NCBI GenBank assembly: GCA_947038515.1
Contig: CAMQWJ010000005.1
Span: forward strand, 58,719 to 122,718
Direction: 5' to 3'
Source of the DNA: an uncultured Fusobacteriaceae bacterium
GTDB taxonomy: Bacteria > Fusobacteriota > Fusobacteriia > Fusobacteriales > Fusobacteriaceae
Length of the DNA: 64,000 nt
Shown in pieces: positions 58,096-64,000 of this stretch (position 1 is the first letter of the stretch; every line of letters starts with the position of its first letter). The position numbers and the translations under genes are program-made. The notes under the pieces were generated by a model. It was given only the letters and a program-made list of their open reading frames with translations, had not been told where the DNA came from and did no database searches.

Positions 58096-58896
58096 CTAAC
58101 AAATATTAATAATTAATTGAATCAAAGACATTAAAATTATTCCATCAATAAAATAGACAGTTAAACCACGATATTTTGATAGCATATAAGAAATAAATTT
58201 AGAGAAGAGAAGTATTCCTAAAATGATACCAATTATAAAAGCATATAAGTTCAAAAAGGAAGAACTGAAAATTACTTGAATAAATGAAATATCACTTTTA
58301 TTAAAAAAAAGAACAACACTTTCTAAAGAGGTATTAATATAAAAAAGTATTCGATGGTATTCTCCTAACATTAAAAGGAGAAGAGAACCAGAAATACCTG
58401 GGATTATCATGGCACCAGCTGCTACAAAACCGGATAAAAGAAGTTTTACACCATAAAAAAGTGAAAAAGTTATTTCTAGCTGTGGTTGAATATCTTTATT
58501 TGTTTTAAGATTGAAATAAACAAATAGAAGAGTAAGGCCAAAACCTAAAAAGAAAGAAAGACCTTTTGTAAAAGTTAACTTTTCATCTTTTATAATAAGA
58601 TATATTGATGGTATAATTAAAGCTATAAAAAAGAGTCCAGTTATTGTAGGATAATAAGTATAGCAATAAAGTAAAATTTTAGAGAATAAAATAATTCCAG
58701 TAAAGGCTCCTAATAAAATAGGAAATAAAAATTTTAGATGTTTAATTTTTTGTTCTTTTTTTTCAGAGAAAAAATTACTTAATACATGAAGTAGTTGATC
58801 ATAGATACCAAGAACAACAGCCATAGTTCCACCAGAAACACCAGGCATTATATTAGCAACACCGATTATGATACCTTTAAAATAGAGCTTAAACAT
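58096..58896 (-). CDS. DUF368 membrane protein (PopT-like undecaprenyl-phosphate translocase candidate)
   Basis: A 266-residue polytopic protein with about eight spans and the family motif GVANIMPGVSGGTMAVVLGIYDQLL near the N-terminus, repeated as an inverted-half signature in GAMIIPGISGSLLLLMLGEY. DUF368 proteins have been reported to recycle undecaprenyl phosphate across the membrane. This would serve wall and polysaccharide synthesis. The minus promoter is at 58937-58965. Confidence 0.88.
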   Translation of the reverse strand: MFKLYFKGIIIGVANIMPGVSGGTMAVVLGIYDQLLHVLSNFFSEKKEQKIKHLKFLFPILLGAFTGIILFSKILLYCYTYYPTITGLFFIALIIPSIYLIIKDEKLTFTKGLSFFLGFGLTLLFVYFNLKTNKDIQPQLEITFSLFYGVKLLLSGFVAAGAMIIPGISGSLLLLMLGEYHRILFYINTSLESVVLFFNKSDISFIQVIFSSSFLNLYAFIIGIILGILLFSKFISYMLSKYRGLTVYFIDGIILMSLIQLIINIC

Positions 58897-58936
58897 GAGT
58901 TACCACCTTAATAATTTTATGAAATTCGATTTGATA

Positions 58937-58965
58937 ATTGTACTATAAAAAAATAGAAAAGTCCA
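58937..58965 (-). promoter_or_regulatory. Candidate promoter of the DUF368 gene
   Basis: On the minus strand TGGACT (58965-58960) and TACAAT (58942-58937) are 17 bases apart, about 40 bases upstream of the ATG at 58896. Confidence 0.45.
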
Positions 58966-59112
58966 TATTTTTCCAAAGTACTAGAGAATGAAATTATAAA
59001 AGATTATTAAGTTAAAAATGAATATGGATGTAAAGTAACTTTTCTTTAAAATATAGCGTCTAAGTAGGGATGAGAAAATATTATTAAAAAAATATAGGAG
59101 GAATAAATAAAA

Positions 59113-60036
59113 ATGATTAAAGAATTAAAAGCAGAAATATCTAAAAAAGTAATTGGTCAAGAAGAAATGATTGATAAAATTTTAATAGCTTTATTTACAG
59201 GAAATCACATATTGTTAGAGGGATTACCTGGTCTAGCTAAATCCTTAACAGTAAATAGTATTGCAAGTACTTTAGGATTAAAGTTTTCAAGGATTCAATT
59301 TACACCAGATCTTCTTCCAAGTGATATTATTGGAACAGAGATATATAATGAAAAAACAGGAGAGTTTTATATTAAAAAAGGTCCAATATTTGCTAATATA
59401 ATCCTTGCTGATGAAATAAATAGAGCACCAGCTAAAGTACAGTCTGCTCTTCTTGAGGCCATGCAAGAAAAACAAGTTACTATTGCTAACATAACTTATA
59501 AATTAGAGCAACCATTTATAGTTTTAGCAACACAAAACCCTATTGAGCAAGATGGAACATATCCACTTCCAGAAGCTCAACAAGATAGATTTATGATGAA
59601 AACAAAAGTTGAATATCCAACTTTTGAAGAGGAAAAAATCATATTAGATTTACTGACATCTGATACTGTTTATGATGAAATTGTGTTAAATGAAATTTTA
59701 GATAAAGAAAAAATTGAGAAATTAAAAGAAGAAATCCGTGGAATAAAAATAGATGAAGAATTAAAGAAATATATTCTTGATATAGTATTTGCAACACGAG
59801 TACCTTCACCATATATTGCTTATGGAGCATCACCAAGAGCAACGATATCTCTAGTGTTAGCTAGTAAGGCTAGTGCTTATTTAAATGGAAGAAAATTTGT
59901 TTTACCTGAAGATATTAAGAGAGTAATTTATGATATTTTGCGTCATAGAATAGCATTAACTTATGAGGCAGAAGCAGAAGAAATAACTGTTGAGACTATT
60001 GTTGAAAATATATTGGAATCAGTAACACTTCCTTAG
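59113..60036 (+). CDS. MoxR-type AAA+ ATPase
   Basis: The 307-residue ATPase has Walker A (EGLPGLAKS, residues about 36-44), Walker B (ILADEINRAPAKVQSALLEAM) and sensor-1 (LATQNPIEQDGTYPLPEAQQDRF). A C-terminal lid follows. MoxR proteins work with VWA-domain partners as chaperones or cofactor-insertion machines; here VWA partners follow directly, as in Bat/aerotolerance operons. RBS is AGGAGGAA, 9 bases before ATG. Confidence 0.95.
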   Translation: MIKELKAEISKKVIGQEEMIDKILIALFTGNHILLEGLPGLAKSLTVNSIASTLGLKFSRIQFTPDLLPSDIIGTEIYNEKTGEFYIKKGPIFANIILADEINRAPAKVQSALLEAMQEKQVTIANITYKLEQPFIVLATQNPIEQDGTYPLPEAQQDRFMMKTKVEYPTFEEEKIILDLLTSDTVYDEIVLNEILDKEKIEKLKEEIRGIKIDEELKKYILDIVFATRVPSPYIAYGASPRATISLVLASKASAYLNGRKFVLPEDIKRVIYDILRHRIALTYEAEAEEITVETIVENILESVTLP

Positions 60037-60045
60037 GAGAAAAAA

Positions 60046-60861
60046 ATGGAAAAAAAAGAAATTCTAAAGAAAGTAAAAGAGATAGAACTGAGGTCTAATC
60101 TTTGGGCAAAAGAAGTATTTTCAGGAAGTTATTACTCATGTTTTCATGGTAATGGAATGGAATTTACTGAAGTAAGAAGATATGCACCTGGTGATGAAAT
60201 TAAAAATATTGATTGGAAAGTTACAGCTCGACAAGGGAAAGCGTATGTGAAAAAATATGTAGAAGAGAGAGAGCTTGGAGTATATCTACTTGTAGATGTA
60301 TCTTCTTCAAATCAATATATACAACAAAAACAAATGATAGCTGAACTTTTGACAACGATTGCATTTAGTGCTAATAGCAATGATGATAAAGTGGGAGGAC
60401 TATTTTTTTCAGATAAAATAGAAAGATTTTTACCACTAAAAAAGGGGAAAAAGCATTCCCTTTCTATTTTAGATTTTTATTTATCTATGAAAAATGAAAC
60501 ACAAAAAACTGATATTTCATATGCTATTGATTATGTAAGTAAAGTTGTAAAAAAGAATAGTATTATTTTTATAATTTCAGATTTTTTAGATGATAATTGT
60601 GAAGATTCTATAAAATTATTATCTAAAAAACATGATGTAATTTTGATTAGAGTATTGGAAAGAGGAATAATTTCACTACCTAAAGGTGCGATATTTAATT
60701 TTTTTGATTCAGAGACTGATGAAGAGATTATTTATGAAAATTTTAAAGAAAATATTGATCTTATAGAAGAACTTTCTTTTAAAAATTCTTTTACAATTTA
60801 TAGTGATGAAGATTATAGAAAAAAATTATTGAAATTTTTTAAAGAAAGGAGGAAAAAATGA
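60046..60861 (+). CDS. DUF58 protein of the Bat operon
   Basis: The 271-residue protein carries the DUF58 core, EFTEVRRYAPGDEIKNIDWK, followed by ARQGKAYVKKYVEERE and a degenerate VWA-like fold (LLVDVSSS...). It sits between moxR and the VWA genes, coupled by ATGA to the next gene. DUF58 proteins are constant members of MoxR-VWA operons and are thought to bind the VWA partners. Confidence 0.92.
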   Translation: MEKKEILKKVKEIELRSNLWAKEVFSGSYYSCFHGNGMEFTEVRRYAPGDEIKNIDWKVTARQGKAYVKKYVEERELGVYLLVDVSSSNQYIQQKQMIAELLTTIAFSANSNDDKVGGLFFSDKIERFLPLKKGKKHSLSILDFYLSMKNETQKTDISYAIDYVSKVVKKNSIIFIISDFLDDNCEDSIKLLSKKHDVILIRVLERGIISLPKGAIFNFFDSETDEEIIYENFKENIDLIEELSFKNSFTIYSDEDYRKKLLKFFKERRKK

Positions 60862-61607
60862 AACAAATTATAATGGTTTTTTGTACAGTTTTTTTCTCCT
60901 TAACTTTTTCTACAGAATTTAAAGTAGGAGATGAAATAAAATTAAAAATTTCAAATATAAATGAAGAAAATGCAAAACAAATTTTTAAAGAGCAATCAAT
61001 AGAAAAAATTTCAAAAGAAAAAGATGGAATAATAATAATATTTAGAGATTGGACAAAAGGATTGAAAAATTTTGAAATTAAGAATCAAAATTTGCCTGTA
61101 AAAATAGAAAGTAATATTTTACCAAGAGAAAAAGCAATATTTTTGGATTATAATGAAGGGAGTATATTAGAAAAAGCAATGGAAAAAATACCTTATCAAG
61201 CTATTATAGGTGTTATATTTTTAATTGTTGGAATAGTTTTATGGATATTATCTCCTAAAAAAGAAAAAATTAGAACACCAGAAGAAATATATCAAGAAAA
61301 AATAAATAATTTAACTGAAAATTATTATTTTGAAGCAAGTTATTGTTTAAGAGAATATATTGATGTTGTTTATAAAACAAATTTTTTAAATGGTTCTTAC
61401 AAAGAAATAGGAGTATTGAATACTGAGGATATAGAATTTATTAGGAAATTGGACTATCAAAAATTTTCTGATTTTGATACTCAACCTTATAACGAAAACG
61501 AGAAAATAGAGGGAAATAAAAAAGAAGAATTAAAAGATAAAGTAGAGGAAATAGTAAATAAAATCAAAAAATCAAAATTAGAGAATGAGGTGAAAAAAAA
61601 TGTATAA
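60858..61607 (+). CDS. Short signal/membrane protein of the Bat operon
   Basis: A 249-residue protein with an N-terminal signal (IIMVFCTVFFSLTFS), an extracytoplasmic part of about 85 residues and one membrane span (about 113-131, GVIFLIVGIVLWIL). A helical cytoplasmic tail follows. In other Bat operons a BatD- or DUF4381-like protein is found near this place. The size fits DUF4381-like proteins but no motif was firmly recognised. It overlaps both neighbours, so it belongs to the operon. Confidence 0.6.
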   Translation: MKQIIMVFCTVFFSLTFSTEFKVGDEIKLKISNINEENAKQIFKEQSIEKISKEKDGIIIIFRDWTKGLKNFEIKNQNLPVKIESNILPREKAIFLDYNEGSILEKAMEKIPYQAIIGVIFLIVGIVLWILSPKKEKIRTPEEIYQEKINNLTENYYFEASYCLREYIDVVYKTNFLNGSYKEIGVLNTEDIEFIRKLDYQKFSDFDTQPYNENEKIEGNKKEELKDKVEEIVNKIKKSKLENEVKKNV

Positions 61608-62559
61608 ATTTGCAAATCCTTATTTTTTCTTTTTAATATTTCCATTAATTTATCTATTTTTTTTTAGAAATAAAAAGGGTAAAGGAATAAAATTACCGAG
61701 TATAAAAATGTTGAAAAACAAAAAAACAAGTAAGAAACATCTAATAAGTAAATTTTTTATATTTGTTTCTTTAATCTTACTAGTATTGGCACTGGCAAGA
61801 CCTCAAAAAATGAATGAAAATAGTGAAATAAAAAGAAGTGGAATAGATATTATAGTTGCATTGGATCTTTCAAAATCAATGTTGGCTAAAGATTTCAAGC
61901 CTAATAGGTTAGAAAAAGCTAAAGAGATTTTAAAAACATTTGTTGAAAAAAGAAACGGAGATCGATTAGGGTTAGTTGTTTTTGGCGGAGACGCATATAC
62001 TAAAGTACCATTGACATTTGATCATGATGTAATCAAGAGTATGTTAAGTAAAATAACTACTGATGATATTACGAGTAATAATGAAACAGCAATTGGAATG
62101 GGGCTAGGAATTGGTATAAATAGAATGAAAAAATCAAATTCAAAATCAAAGATTATAATATTACTAACAGATGGTGAAAATAATTCTGGTATAATGAGTC
62201 CAGAGGCAAGTGTAAAACTTGCTAAGGAACTAAAAATAAAAATTTATACAGTTGGAATAGGAGCTAGAGAAATTGAGATTCCAACTTTTTTTGGAAGTAG
62301 AAAAATAGCTAATAATCAATTGGATGAACCTTTACTAGAATATATAGCTAAAGAGACTAAGGGTGAATATTTTAGAGCTAGTGATAAAGAAGAATTTGAA
62401 AAAATATTTGAAAAAATTGATACTCTTGAAAAAAGTGATATTGACTCTAAAAGTTTTTATCAAGTAATAGATTTATTTTCTTTATTTTTAAAGCTATCAA
62501 TGATTTTTTTAATAATAGGGTTGATACTTCAATATTTGATTTTTATAGTAATACCTTAA
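61600..62559 (+). CDS. batA: BatA-type VWA membrane protein
   Basis: The 319-residue protein has N-terminal spans (about 5-22 and 50-65), a VWA domain with MIDAS residues in DLSKSMLAKDF (Asp-x-Ser-x-Ser) and LLTDGENNSG, and a C-terminal span (about 295-315). The layout is that of BatA, whose product is linked to oxygen tolerance in Bacteroides. It overlaps the preceding gene by 8 bases. Confidence 0.88.
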   Translation: MYKFANPYFFFLIFPLIYLFFFRNKKGKGIKLPSIKMLKNKKTSKKHLISKFFIFVSLILLVLALARPQKMNENSEIKRSGIDIIVALDLSKSMLAKDFKPNRLEKAKEILKTFVEKRNGDRLGLVVFGGDAYTKVPLTFDHDVIKSMLSKITTDDITSNNETAIGMGLGIGINRMKKSNSKSKIIILLTDGENNSGIMSPEASVKLAKELKIKIYTVGIGAREIEIPTFFGSRKIANNQLDEPLLEYIAKETKGEYFRASDKEEFEKIFEKIDTLEKSDIDSKSFYQVIDLFSLFLKLSMIFLIIGLILQYLIFIVIP

Positions 62560-62571
62560 AAGGAGGGAAAA

Positions 62572-63537
62572 ATGGAATTCGGAAATATTAATGAAAAATT
62601 TTATATAATAATTCCTATTTTTTTTCTATTAGCCCTTTTTATTGGTCTAAACAAAAGAAAGAAAATTTTAAAAGCAATAAAAATAGAAGAGAAAAGGAGT
62701 ATTCAATATTTAAAAGGCATTTTGTATCTACTTGCTTTAATTTTAATTTTTATTGGGTTATTATCTCCACAGAAATTAAAAGATGAAAAAATAACTCAGA
62801 GTAAAGGGTTGGATTTTTATGTACTTATAGATACTTCTAACTCCATGCGTGGAGAAGATCTTTATCCTAATAGGCTAGAAATGGGGAAAAAAGTAATTTC
62901 TGAAATACTAAGTAAGCTTAAAGGAGATAGGATAGGATTTATTCCATTTTCAGACAGTGCATATATTCAAATGCCACTTACTGAAGACTATTTAATTGTG
63001 AACAATTATTTAGAGGTTATTGATACTAAACTGATTTCTGGTGGAGGAACAGATTTAATAAGTGCTCTTAAGTTAGCAAATAATTCTTTTATTCAAAGTA
63101 AAACTAAAAAAAAGATAGTTGTTATTATTTCTGATGGTGGAGAATATAATCAAAAAATAGTTGATTTTATAGGGAAAAATAAGTTAGAAATTTATTCTTT
63201 TGCTGTAGGTACTGCAGAAGGAAGTATTATTCCACACGAAGATGAATATGGAAATATAGGGTTTTTAAAAGATGAGTCAGGAGAAACTGTTGTGACTCGA
63301 TTGAATAGTGAATTATTGAAAAAAATATCAAATTTAGGATATTCAGAAGTAACTAATTCTTCCCTTGAAGTGTCAAAATTTATAAAGGAACTAGAGAAAC
63401 TAGAAAGAACAAATATTAAAGAGGAAAAAACGAAGAATTATCAAAAATATTATCAATTTTTTGTATTTATAGGTCTAGTATTTATAATGATTGCATTCTC
63501 TCTACAAGGAGGACTTAGATTTGAAAAAAAAGATTAA
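62572..63537 (+). CDS. batB: BatB-type VWA membrane protein
   Basis: A 321-residue paralogue of the upstream protein with the same plan: N-terminal spans, VWA MIDAS as DTSNSMRGEDLYPNRLEMGK, IISDGGEYN and a C-terminal span near 295-312. The site AAGGAGGG is 5 bases upstream of ATG. The two genes resemble each other throughout the VWA domain, so an old duplication is likely. Confidence 0.88.
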   Translation: MEFGNINEKFYIIIPIFFLLALFIGLNKRKKILKAIKIEEKRSIQYLKGILYLLALILIFIGLLSPQKLKDEKITQSKGLDFYVLIDTSNSMRGEDLYPNRLEMGKKVISEILSKLKGDRIGFIPFSDSAYIQMPLTEDYLIVNNYLEVIDTKLISGGGTDLISALKLANNSFIQSKTKKKIVVIISDGGEYNQKIVDFIGKNKLEIYSFAVGTAEGSIIPHEDEYGNIGFLKDESGETVVTRLNSELLKKISNLGYSEVTNSSLEVSKFIKELEKLERTNIKEEKTKNYQKYYQFFVFIGLVFIMIAFSLQGGLRFEKKD

Positions 63538-64000
63538 AGCATTATTTTTAATTTTTATAGGATTAGGATTGATATATTTTGATATTCCTTCATTAAAAAA
63601 CTTTTATAATTATTTGAGCGGTGAATACAGAGGAGAGAATTTAGTAAAAGAAAAGTATTCTAAAGGAGATTATGAATATGTTTTAAAAACAGATCATAAT
63701 TTACTATTTCTAAAAGCCAATTCCATAGTAAAACTTAATGAAAAAGAGCCGCAAGATAAAACGAATGACTTGAACAAATCACTAGATTTATATAAAGGAG
63801 CTATCCTTCAAAAAGATGATTTGAATATAAAAAAGAATTATGAAATTGTTTTAGAAAAAATAAATCAAAATAAGAAAAAAGAACAAGAAGAAAAAGAAAA
63901 AGAACAAAAAGAACAAGAGAAAGAAAAGGATTCACAAGAGAAAGAACAAGAACAAAAAGAATCGGAGAAAGAAAAGGATTCACAAGAGAAAGGACAAGAA
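63521..64000 (+). CDS. batC: BatC-like membrane/TPR protein with Glu-Lys-Gln repeats, partial (3' end outside the window)
   Basis: The frame starts at TTG 63521, with AAGGAGGA ending 7 bases upstream inside batB, and stays open to the last base (160 codons). It begins with a membrane span (IKALFLIFIGLGLIYF) and a TPR-like helical region (KYSKGDYEYVLKTDHNLLFLKA, then SLDLYKGAILQKDDL). The visible part then becomes an E/K/Q-rich low-complexity tract. A 28-base unit occurs at 63917 and again at 63965 (48-base, 16-codon period). In Bat operons a TPR protein, BatC, follows BatB. Confidence 0.65.
   Translation, partial: MKKKIKALFLIFIGLGLIYFDIPSLKNFYNYLSGEYRGENLVKEKYSKGDYEYVLKTDHNLLFLKANSIVKLNEKEPQDKTNDLNKSLDLYKGAILQKDDLNIKKNYEIVLEKINQNKKKEQEEKEKEQKEQEKEKDSQEKEQEQKESEKEKDSQEKGQE
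63917..63992 (+). repeat. In-frame direct repeat, 48-base period
   Basis: The same 28 bases (encoding EKEKDSQEK) begin at 63917 and 63965, 48 bases apart, so the spacing keeps the reading frame. The tract continues to the window edge, so the copy number is unknown. Confidence 0.7.

Overview
The window is A+T-rich DNA (about 70% or more A+T by eye) with short intergenic gaps, AGGAGG-type ribosome-binding sites, several TTG starts and two type Va autotransporters ending in aromatic-Phe. One autotransporter is giant (about 3,370 residues). Together with an NADH-linked [FeFe] hydrogenase and an anaerobic housekeeping gene set, this points to Fusobacterium or a close relative (Gram-negative anaerobe). 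The assignment rests on gene content and protein style, not on a database search.

Region 1 (1-15635, all +) is the distal part of a surface-polysaccharide locus. It has a truncated GT2 transferase, an EpsG/Wzy-like polymerase, a GT4-like transferase, UDP-GlcNAc 2-epimerase and a GT2 transferase whose best start is ATT. Next comes a CDP-3,6-dideoxyhexose module (rfbH, rfbF, rfbG) with an SDR and a ThDP enzyme resembling YerE, the enzyme that adds a two-carbon branch in yersiniose synthesis. A Wzx flippase and a dTDP-rhamnose module (rfbA, fused rfbC-rfbD, rfbB) follow. The locus ends at a strong hairpin terminator, so the likely product is an O-antigen or capsule containing rhamnose and possibly a branched dideoxy sugar.

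Region 2 (15700-19180) is a small accessory patch: two unrecognised orphan genes, a 490-bp gene-poor gap with two hairpins, and a flavodoxin-type oxidoreductase divergent from an HxlR regulator (with a Trp-to-Cys change in a conserved motif), followed by an SDR. Region 3 (19214-22663, -) is a 1,149-residue autotransporter. Region 4 (22943-27123, +) is the hydrogenase operon, NuoE-like, NuoF-like and [FeFe] catalytic subunits. A 32-codon reading frame between the first two looks like a relic of HndB.

Region 5 (27291-52243, +) is a long, tightly packed housekeeping run: M20 peptidase, mreC, a LolA-like exported protein, recO, PTS IIA, nrdR, aroQ, fmt, folD, biotin carrier, CBS protein, CNNM/CorC protein, DUF502, TPR lipoprotein and apt; then, after a terminator, rel, tgt, a thioesterase and the giant autotransporter. 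Region 6 (52244-58896) holds a possible small RNA, class III fbp (-), nfo, a small exported protein, a MATE transporter, a MORN-type exported protein and a DUF368 protein (-). Region 7 (59113-64000, +) is a Bat-type operon: MoxR ATPase, DUF58, a short membrane protein, two VWA proteins and a truncated TPR/low-complexity gene running off the end. No tRNA, rRNA, CRISPR array or insertion sequence was recognised.
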